This document shows, piece by piece, positions 34,906 to 43,839 of a stretch of DNA of 64,000 nt; within the stretch, counting starts at the first letter, position 1, and every line of letters starts with the position of its first letter. The stretch lies in the NCBI RefSeq assembly GCF_900182745.1, contig NZ_FXTY01000001.1, forward strand, positions 1 to 64,000, in the 5' to 3' direction. The stretch comes from Shimia sagamensis (GTDB taxonomy: Bacteria; Pseudomonadota; Alphaproteobacteria; Rhodobacterales; Rhodobacteraceae). Both the position numbers and the translations under genes were made by a program. The notes under the pieces were generated by a model, which searched no databases, had not been told where the DNA came from, and was given only the letters and a program-made list of their open reading frames with translations.

Positions 34906-35904
34906 ATGGCCGTGACATTGAAAGAGGTTGCAGAACGCGCGGGTGTTTCGCGATCAGCTGTATCGCGCACCTTCACCGATGGCGCTTCCGTTTCCGACAA
35001 GATGCGACGCAAAGTCGAGAAGGCCGCCAAGGATCTGGGCTACAGCCCTAACGCGCTGGCCTCTTCACTCACAACGGGCCGCACCAAGTTGATTGGTCTA
35101 ATCTCCAACAACTTTCACAACCCGATCTTTCTAGAAGTCTTTGATCTGTTTACACGCGGATTGCAGGACCGTGGGTTGCGCCCCCTGCTGGTGAATCTCT
35201 CCGACGAAACCGATCCAGAAAACTCAGTCCGCATGTTGCGTCAGTATTCAGTGGATGGCGTTGTTGTCGCGTCGTCTACCCTACCGCCTGAATTTGCCAA
35301 AGCATTTCGAGATGCGGGCGTGCCTGTCGTGCATTCCTTCGGACGCGCCTCAACTGCACCACAAGTGCATGTTGTGGGCATCGACAACGTGGAATGCGGG
35401 CGTATGGCCGCACGCGAACTTGTGGTGCGCGGCTATGAACACGTCGGAATTATGGGGGGACCAGAGACCGCCACCTCTACACAAGACCGATTTACAGGCT
35501 TCATGTCTGAAATGGCCGCTCACCCAGAAATCAAAGTAAGCCACTCCTTCGCAGAGGCTTACTCTTTTGATGCTGGGCGCCGCGAAATGCTCAGGCTTCT
35601 GAAAAACAAACCCGCGCAGGCCTACTTCTGCGGCGACGACGTCCTTTCTATTGGTGCCCTGTCGGCTATCGACGATAGCGGCTTGTCATGCCCTGATGAC
35701 ATTGGCCTCATCGGCCTCAACGACATGGAAATGGCGCAGTGGGAAAACATCAACCTGACAACCATTCATCAGCCGATCCGCCAGATCGTGACCAGTTCCA
35801 TTGAGCTGATGGTTGCGATGCTGGACGACCCAGAACGCTATCCGGAAACGCGGATTTTCCCTTGCTCCATAGTGGAGCGCGGCACCCTACAACCAGAGGT
35901 CTGA
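34906..35904 (+). CDS. LacI-family repressor of the inositol genes
   Basis: A 332-residue regulator. The ATG follows AAGGA by 9 bases, and the LacI HTH begins at once (TLKEVAERAGVSRSAVSRTFTDG), followed by the hinge (YSPNALASSLTTGRT) and a periplasmic-binding-like effector domain (LIGLISNNFHNP ... GLIGLNDMEMAQWENI). It sits between the importer operon and the dehydrogenase genes. The two GCAACCGGTTGC operators in the flanking promoter regions fit its family. Probable effector: an inositol intermediate (inference). Confidence 0.9.
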   Translation: MAVTLKEVAERAGVSRSAVSRTFTDGASVSDKMRRKVEKAAKDLGYSPNALASSLTTGRTKLIGLISNNFHNPIFLEVFDLFTRGLQDRGLRPLLVNLSDETDPENSVRMLRQYSVDGVVVASSTLPPEFAKAFRDAGVPVVHSFGRASTAPQVHVVGIDNVECGRMAARELVVRGYEHVGIMGGPETATSTQDRFTGFMSEMAAHPEIKVSHSFAEAYSFDAGRREMLRLLKNKPAQAYFCGDDVLSIGALSAIDDSGLSCPDDIGLIGLNDMEMAQWENINLTTIHQPIRQIVTSSIELMVAMLDDPERYPETRIFPCSIVERGTLQPEV

Positions 35905-35928
35905 GGCCGCGCCAATCGGCGCAGCCTC
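35903..35928. terminator. Bidirectional stem-loop between convergent genes
   Basis: GAGGC(C)GCGCC, loop AATC, GGCGC(A)GCCTC: a 10-bp stem with one mismatch, between the regulator stop and the facing dehydrogenase stop. No long T tract on either side. Confidence 0.55.
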
Positions 35929-35937
35929 GACTATCCG

Positions 35938-37071
35938 CTAGCGAAACATCGGTGGACGGGCATCCATCCACATGCCCCCCTCTTTCGCAGAAGCCACTGC
36001 GTTATAGACCGCTGCCATTGAGCGCACACCGTCAACTGCATTTGGCAAACCGTCACGCAGCTCGCCAGAAATGGCATCCGCCAGATCGCAATAGATATTG
36101 GCCACCGCCAGCGGAAACCCTTCGGGGTGCGCAATCGCGACACGACTCAAACGCTGCGCGTCCTCATGCAAGCCGCCCTCACCCTTCTCAATGATCTGCG
36201 TGCGTCCACCTACTGGCGTGTAGATCAACTGGTTTGGCTGCTCCGATGCCCAGCGCAGACCACCAGTCTCGCCAAAAACCTGAATGTCAAAACCATGCTG
36301 CCGCCCAATCGCCACGGAAGATGTCCAAAGCCGCCCGACCGCGCCACCACTCATACGGAAGTTGACCATCGCATCATCTTCCAACTCACGACTGGCAATG
36401 GTGGAGGCAAAATCTGCGGACAGGCTTTTGACCTCATCATCCGCAATGAACCCCGCCATGTGCATCGCATGGATACCACAATCCGCAAACTGCCCGGACA
36501 CACCGGCCATCGCAGGATCATAGCGCCAGCGCACGCGCGGATTATCTGCATCCGTGGCATCTCCGTGATGCCCGTGACTAAAATTTGTGACCACCAAACG
36601 GACTTTGCCAATCTCACCGGCCCGTACCATAGCGCGGGCTTGGCGCACCATCGGATAGGCCGAATAGCAATAGTTCACCGCGCAGATCTTATCGCTTTTC
36701 GCAGCGACCTTGACGATCTCCTCCCCTTCCTCAACGGTCATGGTCATCGGCTTTTCACAAAGCACGTTGAAGCCACCTTCCAGGAACGCCTTGGTAATTT
36801 CGAAGTGGGTCGAGTTAGGCGTTGCCACTGTCACGAGGTCAACACGATCCGCGCGAACCTTCTCACCCGCCAGCATCTCCTGCCAATCGCCATAGGCGCG
36901 ATCCTCCGCGATACCCAGGCGTTGCGCATATTCCTTGCCCACGTCTGGACGATGATCCAAGGCGCCAGCGGCCATTTCAAACCGGCCATCGGCCAACGCC
37001 CCCAGCCGGTGCGCCGGCCCAATCTGGCTGCCTTCGCCGCCACCAATCATGCCCCATTTCAGTTTGGTCAT
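35938..37071 (-). CDS. Gfo/Idh/MocA-family dehydrogenase (inositol/sugar)
   Basis: A 377-residue NAD(P)-dependent dehydrogenase. GGAGG lies 10 bases before the ATG used. The Rossmann segment reads GMIGGGEGSQIGPAHR, the active-site motif NVLCEKPMTM, and the C-terminal GFO_IDH_MocA domain carries FADCGIHAMHMAGF. The GGGEGSxIGxAHR start is typical of a branch found in inositol and other polyol clusters. Likely oxidises an inositol isomer or derived sugar at the ring. Last gene of a three-gene minus operon (36 kb dehydrogenase, iolE-like, 38 kb dehydrogenase). Confidence 0.86.
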   Translation of the reverse strand: MTKLKWGMIGGGEGSQIGPAHRLGALADGRFEMAAGALDHRPDVGKEYAQRLGIAEDRAYGDWQEMLAGEKVRADRVDLVTVATPNSTHFEITKAFLEGGFNVLCEKPMTMTVEEGEEIVKVAAKSDKICAVNYCYSAYPMVRQARAMVRAGEIGKVRLVVTNFSHGHHGDATDADNPRVRWRYDPAMAGVSGQFADCGIHAMHMAGFIADDEVKSLSADFASTIASRELEDDAMVNFRMSGGAVGRLWTSSVAIGRQHGFDIQVFGETGGLRWASEQPNQLIYTPVGGRTQIIEKGEGGLHEDAQRLSRVAIAHPEGFPLAVANIYCDLADAISGELRDGLPNAVDGVRSMAAVYNAVASAKEGGMWMDARPPMFR

Positions 37072-37153
37072 GGCTCTCATTCCTCCTCAGGTGCCTGCAA
37101 TTCAGCACCTCCGCAATACAGTTGTGATACAGACGTCATACCGACGTTCAGAT

Positions 37154-38047
37154 TTAGCTGAATCCGATGGACTCAAGATACTCGCGGTTCTTGCGCGCGT
37201 CGCCCACCGGATCCGGATCCAGAAGCGGATCGCAATCCTGCTCCACCGTGCACCAGCCCTGGAAATCTGCATCCAACAAGACTTGCCGCACAGCGGGGAA
37301 GTCCACATCCCCCTCACCCAAATTGCAGAAAATCCCCTGCCCACAAGCGTCATAGAACCCCGTACGCTTTGCGATGACGTCAGCCTTTACCCTCGGATCT
37401 ATGTCCTTGAAGTGCATGTATGAAATACGGTCGACGTGCTTCTTCATGAAGGCCACCGGATCAAAGCCCGCATAGCTGTGGTGCCCAGTGTCAAAGCAGA
37501 TCTTCAAGATGCTTTCATCCACCTCGTTCAACAAACGCTCCAGCTCCGGTTCAAAATCCATGAAGCCAGCCGCATGCGCGTGAATACCAACGGTTAGGCC
37601 ATACTCCTCGCTCCCGATGCGCGCGGTCTCCGCAATCCGATCCCGATAGGCCAGCCATTCGGCTTTATCCATCTGCACAGCCTCGCCAGCACGCCCAGCC
37701 GTCGGCGCCCGACGCGGAGATATTGAGTCAATTAAAACAAGATGTTGCGCACCATGTGCCTTCAGTGCCTTGGCGGTGCGATGCGTCGCATCCAACACGT
37801 CGTCAAACGCATCGGGATCGTGATAGGCCCGAAAGACCACTCCGCCGATCAGCTCCAGATCATGCGCCGCCAAAGCCTCTCCCAGCACCGCGGGATCCTC
37901 TGGCATGAACCCCACTGGCCCGAGCTCGATGCCCTTATATCCAGCCGCAGCACATTGTTTCAAAACGGTTTTCCAGGTTGGATTGCGGTCGTCCTCCGCA
38001 AATTCCACACCCCAAGAACAAGGCGCATTGCTAATCCGAATACTCAT
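37154..38047 (-). CDS. TIM-barrel isomerase/dehydratase, IolE/IolI-like
   Basis: A 297-residue AP-endonuclease-2-type barrel. The ATG used has GGAG 8 bases upstream. Seen: SNAPCSWGVEF, YKGIELGPVGFMP, metal-ligand-type residues in TVGIHAHAAGFMDF, CFDTGHHSYAG, HFKDIDP and CTVEQDCDPL. It is the only candidate here for inosose dehydratase (IolE), which the pathway needs, but the sequence could equally be an inosose isomerase (IolI). 16 bp downstream of the preceding dehydrogenase gene. Confidence 0.82.
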   Translation of the reverse strand: MSIRISNAPCSWGVEFAEDDRNPTWKTVLKQCAAAGYKGIELGPVGFMPEDPAVLGEALAAHDLELIGGVVFRAYHDPDAFDDVLDATHRTAKALKAHGAQHLVLIDSISPRRAPTAGRAGEAVQMDKAEWLAYRDRIAETARIGSEEYGLTVGIHAHAAGFMDFEPELERLLNEVDESILKICFDTGHHSYAGFDPVAFMKKHVDRISYMHFKDIDPRVKADVIAKRTGFYDACGQGIFCNLGEGDVDFPAVRQVLLDADFQGWCTVEQDCDPLLDPDPVGDARKNREYLESIGFS

Positions 38048-38063
38048 TTCGCTCACTCCAAAG

Positions 38064-39167
38064 TCAGAAGCTGTTGATATTTTTCCAGGTTTTCGCGTCA
38101 TTGCTGGCCAAAGCCGCTGCAATCACACGATTCACCTCATGTCCGTCACGGAAGGTCGGGAACACCGCCTTCCCCGTTTCAATCGCACGCAGAAAATCCC
38201 GCGCCTCGATGATGATCTGATCCTGATAGCCTGTGCCATGCCCCGGCCCTTGGCAAAACGGTTCATAGTCAGGATGCGCCGGCCCCGTTAGGATTTTCAC
38301 AAATCCCCGCGTCGCTTCCGGACCTTCCATACGATAGAGCCAAAGCGCATTCTGATCTTCCTGATCAAACCGGATCGCACCTTTTGTCCCGGTGATTTCA
38401 TAGGCATAGCCCATCTTCCGGCCTGTCGCGATGCGCGAGAAATACATATGCCCCATTGCGCCGCTCTCAAACCGGCACATCATCTGCGCATGGTCATCGT
38501 TGGTCACTAAACCACCGGGCCGCTCCGCATGCACAGTCTCAACCTCACCCAGTACTTTGGAAATCGGGCCCATCAGCGCCAGTGCGCAATTGACCATATG
38601 CGGCGCCAGATCCCCCATGGTTCCATTGGCCACTCCCTGCGTGCGCCAACTGGCGGGTGTATCAGGGTCTGCATAGAAATCCTCGGTGTGCTCCCCACGA
38701 AACCAGGTCACATCGCCAATCTCGCCACGTGCGATCAAGTCGCGTGCAAACTGTGTTGCTGGCGTTCGCACGTAGTTGAACCCCACCATATTGGGCACAC
38801 CAGCAGCTTCCGCCGCAGCAACCATCGCGGCGCCGTCAGTCATAGACGCGCCTAACGGCTTTTCACACAGCACAGGTTTTCCGAGCGCGAAGGCGGCCTC
38901 CGCAATGTCCCGATGGGTTTCTTGCGGCGAAGCAATCACAACAGCATCAACTTTTGGGTCAGATACCAACGCACGCCAGTCGCCTGTTGAACGCTCAAAC
39001 CCATACGCCTCCTGATACCGCTGCGCGCTTTCAGGAGTAGACGCGCATACCATTTCCAACCGCGGCCTCAGGGCCGTGTTGAACACCGCCCCCACAGAGG
39101 CCATCGCGACCGCATGAGCCTTGCCCATATAGCCGCCGCCACAAATGCCGATACCGATCTGGGTCAC
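38064..39167 (-). CDS. Gfo/Idh/MocA-family dehydrogenase
   Basis: A 367-residue protein from a GTG start (GGAG 8 bases upstream, Rossmann strand IGIGICGGGYMGKAHA following at once). The open frame extends further upstream but without a start signal and over the operator. The active-site motif is PVLCEKPLGASM and the second domain has LAPHMVNCALALMG and MCRFESGAMGHMYFSRI. First gene of the minus operon facing iolD, under the operator at 39194-39211. Probably a scyllo-/chiro-inositol or keto-sugar dehydrogenase; exact substrate unknown. Confidence 0.86.
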   Translation of the reverse strand: MTQIGIGICGGGYMGKAHAVAMASVGAVFNTALRPRLEMVCASTPESAQRYQEAYGFERSTGDWRALVSDPKVDAVVIASPQETHRDIAEAAFALGKPVLCEKPLGASMTDGAAMVAAAEAAGVPNMVGFNYVRTPATQFARDLIARGEIGDVTWFRGEHTEDFYADPDTPASWRTQGVANGTMGDLAPHMVNCALALMGPISKVLGEVETVHAERPGGLVTNDDHAQMMCRFESGAMGHMYFSRIATGRKMGYAYEITGTKGAIRFDQEDQNALWLYRMEGPEATRGFVKILTGPAHPDYEPFCQGPGHGTGYQDQIIIEARDFLRAIETGKAVFPTFRDGHEVNRVIAAALASNDAKTWKNINSF

Positions 39168-39193
39168 TGCGCAGTCTCCATTTTGAAATTCAA

Positions 39194-39211
39194 TTTGCAA
39201 CCGGTTGCAAA
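39194..39211. promoter_or_regulatory. LacI-type operator between divergent inositol operons
   Basis: TTTGCAACCGGTTGCAAA, an exact 18-bp palindrome identical to the core at 34808-34825. It lies between the dehydrogenase/iolE-like operon and iolD-C-B-J-G, so one bound repressor could silence both. Confidence 0.85.
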
Positions 39212-39299
39212 ACTTGTATCTTGAGATTCGAAAACTCGCAAGCCGCATTCGTTCGGACACTACAATTTCCGCACAGTGCTCCAGAAGGGTCGCGCAAAG

Positions 39300-41168
39300 A
39301 TGACGACAAACAACAACACCATTCGCCTCACCACAGCTCAGGCAATAATTCGCTGGCTTTCCAATCAGTTCATAGAAATTGACGGGCAGGAATTGCGCGT
39401 CTGCGGCGGCGGCTTTGGCATCTTTGGCCATGGCAACGTGACCTGCTTGGGAGAGGCCTTGAATGGCGTGCGGGAAGAGCTGCCACTGTATCGCGGCCAA
39501 AACGAACAAAGCATGGGATTCGCGGCTGCGGGATACTCCAAGCAATGGCTGCGCCAACGCTTCATGTTCTGCACCGCATCCGCTGGACCGGGCACAGCAA
39601 ACCTTCTGACAGCTGCCGGATTGGCGCATGCAAACCGTCTACCCATGCTATTGCTCTGCGGAGACACCTTCCTCACACGCTTACCAGATCCAGTGCTGCA
39701 GCAGATGGAGCACTACAACGATCCAACCTTCGGGGTGAATGACGCTTTCAAACCCGTCGTGCGCTACTGGGATCGTATTTCGCATCCGGCACAAGTGATC
39801 CAGTCCCTGCCAAACGCGCTCGCAACCATGTTGGACCCTGCCGATTGTGGCCCAGCCTTCCTTGGCCTGCCGCAGGACGTGCAAGGGTGGACTTACGACT
39901 ATCCCGAAAAGTTCTTTGAGAAGAAGCTGCACCGCATCCGTCGTCAATCTCCGGACGCGGCCGAAATCGCCGACGCCGCGGCACTGTTGGCAACAGCCAA
40001 ACGTCCAATGATCATTGCTGGCGGCGGCGTGCAGTATTCGCAGGCAGCCTCCGAGCTCACTGAATTTGCCGAAAAGCACAGCATTCCCGTGGTCGAGACC
40101 ATCGCTGGACGCGCCAACATGCTCGCAACCCACCCCCTGAATATTGGGCCAATTGGTGTCACCGGCTCAGACAGCGCCAATGCCATCGCTGAGAAGGCGG
40201 ATGTGATCCTTGCGGTTGGCACCAGGCTACAAGATTTCACCACCGGCAGCTGGACCGCCTTTGACCAAGACGCACAATTCATCTCGGTCAACGCCGCCCG
40301 CCATGACGCAGGCAAGCACATGTCCTTACCCGTGGTTGGCGACGCCAAACTGTCGCTAGCCGCGCTGGACAGCGTACTCGACATGAACACCCCCCCGCCA
40401 TGGGTTGGCATTGCTCTGGCGGAACGCAAAAAATGGGACGCTTATGTGACTGACAACGTGTCGCTCGACGATCGCCCAAATTCCTACGCGCAGGCCATCG
40501 GCGTGGTGAACGACCTCTGCGATCCACGCGATCGCGTCGTCGCCGCAGCAGGCGGCCTGCCAGCAGAAGTCACCGCCAATTGGCGCACGCTGGATATCGG
40601 CACCGTGGATGTGGAATTTGGCTTCTCCTGCATGGGGTATGAGATCGCCGGTGCCTGGGGTGCCCGCATTGCCCAAGCAGAACGGGAACCGGAGCAAGAT
40701 ACCATCACCTTCTGCGGTGACGGCTCTTACATGATGCTCAACTCAGACATCTATTCTTCCGTCCTGAGCCAGAAAAAGATGATTGTGCTTGTATTGGACA
40801 ACGGCGGCTTTGCCGTGATCAACAAGTTGCAAAACAACACCGGCAACGAGAGCTTCAACAACCTGCTCGAAGACTGCCCGACCATTCCAGAGGCCTTTGG
40901 CGTCGACTTCACGGCCCATGCCGCCTCCATGGGCGCAACGGCCGAAAAGGTGGCCAATCCGGCCGAGTTGGCCGAAGCTTTCAAACGCGCCAAAGCCAGC
41001 GAAAAAACTTACGTCATAGTCATGGATGTCGACCCTTACGAAGGCTGGACCACCCAAGGCCATGCCTGGTGGGAAGTTGGCACCCCGCACATCACCGAAG
41101 ACGACACGGTGCGCAAAGCGCATGTTGACTGGGAATCCAGCCGCGTCAAACAACGTCGGGGCGTGTGA
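39300..41168 (+). CDS. iolD: 3D-(3,5/4)-trihydroxycyclohexane-1,2-dione acylhydrolase
   Basis: A 622-residue ThDP-dependent enzyme. Seen: PLYRGQNEQSMGFAAAGYSK and RFMFCTASAGPGTANLL in the pyrimidine domain (catalytic Glu in RGQNEQ), ADVILAVGTRLQDF in the central domain, and the ThDP motif GDGSYMMLNSDIYS...NNGGF-like (DNGGFAVINKL). It opens the cyclohexane ring to 5-deoxyglucuronate. First gene of the plus-strand iol operon; its TGA overlaps the iolC start. Confidence 0.95.
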   Translation: MTTNNNTIRLTTAQAIIRWLSNQFIEIDGQELRVCGGGFGIFGHGNVTCLGEALNGVREELPLYRGQNEQSMGFAAAGYSKQWLRQRFMFCTASAGPGTANLLTAAGLAHANRLPMLLLCGDTFLTRLPDPVLQQMEHYNDPTFGVNDAFKPVVRYWDRISHPAQVIQSLPNALATMLDPADCGPAFLGLPQDVQGWTYDYPEKFFEKKLHRIRRQSPDAAEIADAAALLATAKRPMIIAGGGVQYSQAASELTEFAEKHSIPVVETIAGRANMLATHPLNIGPIGVTGSDSANAIAEKADVILAVGTRLQDFTTGSWTAFDQDAQFISVNAARHDAGKHMSLPVVGDAKLSLAALDSVLDMNTPPPWVGIALAERKKWDAYVTDNVSLDDRPNSYAQAIGVVNDLCDPRDRVVAAAGGLPAEVTANWRTLDIGTVDVEFGFSCMGYEIAGAWGARIAQAEREPEQDTITFCGDGSYMMLNSDIYSSVLSQKKMIVLVLDNGGFAVINKLQNNTGNESFNNLLEDCPTIPEAFGVDFTAHAASMGATAEKVANPAELAEAFKRAKASEKTYVIVMDVDPYEGWTTQGHAWWEVGTPHITEDDTVRKAHVDWESSRVKQRRGV

Positions 41169-42142
41169 TGAACTTGATTGAAGCCATCAAAGGCAATCGC
41201 TTCGCCGTCTTTGGCCGCGCGGGCATGGACATGTTTGCAGATCCAATTGGAGTAAAAAGCGAGGATGCAACCATCTTCCGAGCTGACCTTGGCGGGTCCT
41301 CAGCAAACATCTGCGCCGGTCTTGTTAAGCTTGGATCGACAGCCTCCCTCGTTACGTCTGTGTCTGACGACGCGGTAGGACGGTTTTGCATCAACCGCCT
41401 GCAAGACTACGGCGTGGACACTCGCTACGTCCGCTCTGTTGGCGGCGAGGCTCGGACGTCTTTGGCAGTTTATGAAAGCTGCATCGAGGATTTCCAAAAC
41501 GTGATCTACCGCAACGGCGCGGCGGATTTTGAGGTCACAAACGCGGACATGGACGCAGTGGATTATGGCGCGTTCACCGCGCTCATTACCGCAGGAACCG
41601 TATTTGCCGCGGAACCGTCTCGCTCCGCGACCTTCCGAGCCTTTGAAAACGCGAAAGCTGCTGGTTTGCCAGTAATCTTTGACATTGATTACCGCCCCTA
41701 CAGCTGGCCATCCGCAGAGGTTGCCTCCGATGTGCTCTTGCGCGCTGGTGATGCCAGCGACCTGATTGTTGGCAATGATGAAGAGTTTGGCTTCATGGCT
41801 GGCGGCATTGAGAAAGGCCTTGATAAGGCGCGGGAACTGGCCGCCGACGGCAAACTGGTGATCTACAAAATGGGTCACGAAGGCGCCATCACATTGGCTG
41901 GCGGCGAAGAAATTCGAACCGGAATCTTTCCCGCCACCGCCATAAAACCCAACGGGGCAGGCGACAGCTTTATGGCTGGCCTGCTCGCCTCCATTGCCAC
42001 CGGTCACAGCTTGCGTGACGCAGTGCTGCGCGGGTCCGCCTGCGCCTCAATTGTGGTGTCAAAACCCGGCTGCGCCAACGCCATGCCCACAACCACCGAG
42101 CTTGAGGCCTTTTTGTCCTCGCACTCCGGACCAACATTTTAA
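41168..42142 (+). CDS. iolC: 5-dehydro-2-deoxygluconokinase
   Basis: A 324-residue PfkB/ribokinase-family kinase. N-terminal: FAVFGRAGMDMFADPIGV and DLGGSSANICAGLVKLG; C-terminal: the anion-hole motif NGAGDSFMAGLLASI. It phosphorylates 2-deoxy-5-keto-gluconate. TGATG overlap with iolD; the GTG three bases earlier is inside the iolD stop region and less likely. Confidence 0.94.
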   Translation: MNLIEAIKGNRFAVFGRAGMDMFADPIGVKSEDATIFRADLGGSSANICAGLVKLGSTASLVTSVSDDAVGRFCINRLQDYGVDTRYVRSVGGEARTSLAVYESCIEDFQNVIYRNGAADFEVTNADMDAVDYGAFTALITAGTVFAAEPSRSATFRAFENAKAAGLPVIFDIDYRPYSWPSAEVASDVLLRAGDASDLIVGNDEEFGFMAGGIEKGLDKARELAADGKLVIYKMGHEGAITLAGGEEIRTGIFPATAIKPNGAGDSFMAGLLASIATGHSLRDAVLRGSACASIVVSKPGCANAMPTTTELEAFLSSHSGPTF

Positions 42143-42154
42143 AAGGAGAGCCCA

Positions 42155-43012
42155 ATGCATATTGCGCCCCATGACAATCAAAACAAACCCATCGTAGATG
42201 CGAACCATGACTTGGTGCCATTGAATTACTTCAATATCGTGAAGCTCAAGCGTGGCGAAGTGTTTGAATACGCTGTACCCGGCTACGAAACCTGCGTTGT
42301 GCCGGCCACCGGCACTGTGGACGTAGATGTGGAGGGCGCAGTCTACCCGGACTTGGGCAAGCGGACAGAAGATGTCTGGGACGGCGACCCTGAAGGGGTC
42401 TATGTACCGGTGGGTGCGAAGGTGCGCATCACATGCAAAACCGACGCAACCGAGACTTTCATTGCAGGCGCCAAATACGACAAGGTTCTGGAACCGTTTG
42501 ACGTCCGCGTGCCAGACCTTGATCTGGTGCAATACGGCTCTGACGACACCAAAACCCACCGCAAGATCAAGCACATCCTCGGCGCAAATCACCATGACAA
42601 AGTTGGGCGCCTTTTGGTCAGCGAGCTGTTCACGGTTGGCGAAGGCGGCTGGTCTGGTTTCCCATCTCACAAACATGACACCGACCGTCAGGCTGCAGAC
42701 GGTGAGATGATCGAAACCCGCCACGACGAAACCTACAACTTCCGCTTCAAGCCAAACTATGGCTCTGGCGTTCAAATGCTGCAACGCGAGGACAACAAAC
42801 CGGGCGATGCCTATCACATCATGGATGGCTCAACGATCATGCTCGACAAAGGGTACCACCCCTGCGCCGTGCTGCCCGGCTATCAGATGTATTACTTCAC
42901 CATCCTCGGAGGTTTGAGCCAACGCAGCCTCAAGCAGTACTTTCAGCCCACCCATGAGGAACAGCTGCACACGATCCCTGGCATTATGGATATGGTTGCG
43001 AAATTCAAATGA
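42155..43012 (+). CDS. iolB: 5-deoxy-glucuronate isomerase
   Basis: A 285-residue bicupin with AAGGAG upstream of the ATG. Metal-site motif GWSGFPSHKHDTDRQ (cf. PPHKHD of IolB) and later GYHPCAVLPGYQMYYFTIL. It isomerises 5-deoxyglucuronate to 2-deoxy-5-keto-gluconate. Overlaps iolJ by 4 bp (ATGA). Confidence 0.94.
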   Translation: MHIAPHDNQNKPIVDANHDLVPLNYFNIVKLKRGEVFEYAVPGYETCVVPATGTVDVDVEGAVYPDLGKRTEDVWDGDPEGVYVPVGAKVRITCKTDATETFIAGAKYDKVLEPFDVRVPDLDLVQYGSDDTKTHRKIKHILGANHHDKVGRLLVSELFTVGEGGWSGFPSHKHDTDRQAADGEMIETRHDETYNFRFKPNYGSGVQMLQREDNKPGDAYHIMDGSTIMLDKGYHPCAVLPGYQMYYFTILGGLSQRSLKQYFQPTHEEQLHTIPGIMDMVAKFK

Positions 43013-43839
43013 CACTGGTGACATTGAAAGAAGCCCTACAGCCCGCGCTGAAGGATGGTTATGCAGTGGCCGGATTGGTCACTTTAGGCTGGGAAGACAT
43101 GCGCGCTTACGTGGCGGCGGCAGAAGCGGAAAACGTGCCCGTGATCTTGCAGGCAGGCCCCTCCTGTCGGGAACACACCCCCTTGCCCGTTTTGGGCAAG
43201 ATGTTCTCACATCTCGCCGAAAATGCCTCTGTACCTGTCGTCGCACATCTCGACCACGGCTACACCGCTGAGGAATGCCGTATTGCGGTCGAAAGCGGCT
43301 TTACGTCGGTGATGTTTGACGGGTCGCGCACGCCTTTGTCGCAAAACATCAACGATACCTCCGCGATTGTTGAAATGGCCCATGCGGCGGGTGTATCCTG
43401 CGAGGGGGAAATCGGCTTTGTCGGTTACTCAGGCGGCGAAGGCTCTGCGGGTACCGATCCAGAGGAAGCTGCACAATTTGCACGGGACACCGGCGTTGAC
43501 GCCATGGCGATTTCAGTCGGTAACGTGCATTTGCAGCAAGACAAAGAAGGCGGATTGGACGTAGATCGCATCAATGCCATTGAAGCGTTGACCGAAGTGC
43601 CTTTGGTGATCCATGGCGGCTCCGGTGTGCCGGTGGCACAACGGCAAGAGTTGGCGCGCGGCTCCAAGATCTGCAAATTCAACATTGGAACAGAACTGCG
43701 CATGGCCTTTGGCGACGCCATGCGCACAGCAGTGAATTCAGATCCCCTACGCTTTGATCGCGTGCAGATCCTAAAAGAAACCCACGATCCATTAGTGGCC
43801 AAAACCCGCCAAGTTTTGCGCAGCTTCAAGGGGGCATAG
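43009..43839 (+). CDS. iolJ: Class II aldolase, IolJ-like (6-phospho-5-dehydro-2-deoxygluconate aldolase)
   Basis: A 276-residue zinc aldolase. Zn/catalytic motifs: VVAHLDHGYTAEEC, SVMFDGSRTPLSQNI, VSCEGEIGFVGYSGG, ISVGNVHLQQ and VIHGGSGVP. It would split the phosphorylated 2-deoxy-5-keto-gluconate into DHAP and malonate semialdehyde. The iolA-type dehydrogenase for the latter is not in the window. IolJ rather than FBA is inferred from the operon. Confidence 0.9.
   Translation: MTLVTLKEALQPALKDGYAVAGLVTLGWEDMRAYVAAAEAENVPVILQAGPSCREHTPLPVLGKMFSHLAENASVPVVAHLDHGYTAEECRIAVESGFTSVMFDGSRTPLSQNINDTSAIVEMAHAAGVSCEGEIGFVGYSGGEGSAGTDPEEAAQFARDTGVDAMAISVGNVHLQQDKEGGLDVDRINAIEALTEVPLVIHGGSGVPVAQRQELARGSKICKFNIGTELRMAFGDAMRTAVNSDPLRFDRVQILKETHDPLVAKTRQVLRSFKGA

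Noticed and set aside
36127-37161. Plus-strand frame of 344 codons opposite the Gfo/Idh/MocA gene
   Set aside because: Shadow frame; no domain, and it runs across the real gene's start and SD.
39168-39629. N-terminal extension of the 38-kb dehydrogenase through the operator into iolD
   Set aside because: The Rossmann motif begins right after the GTG with a good SD; the extension would be antisense to iolD and cover the operator.
42059-42817. Minus-strand frame of 252 codons opposite iolB/iolC
   Set aside because: Antisense shadow of two firmly assigned genes.
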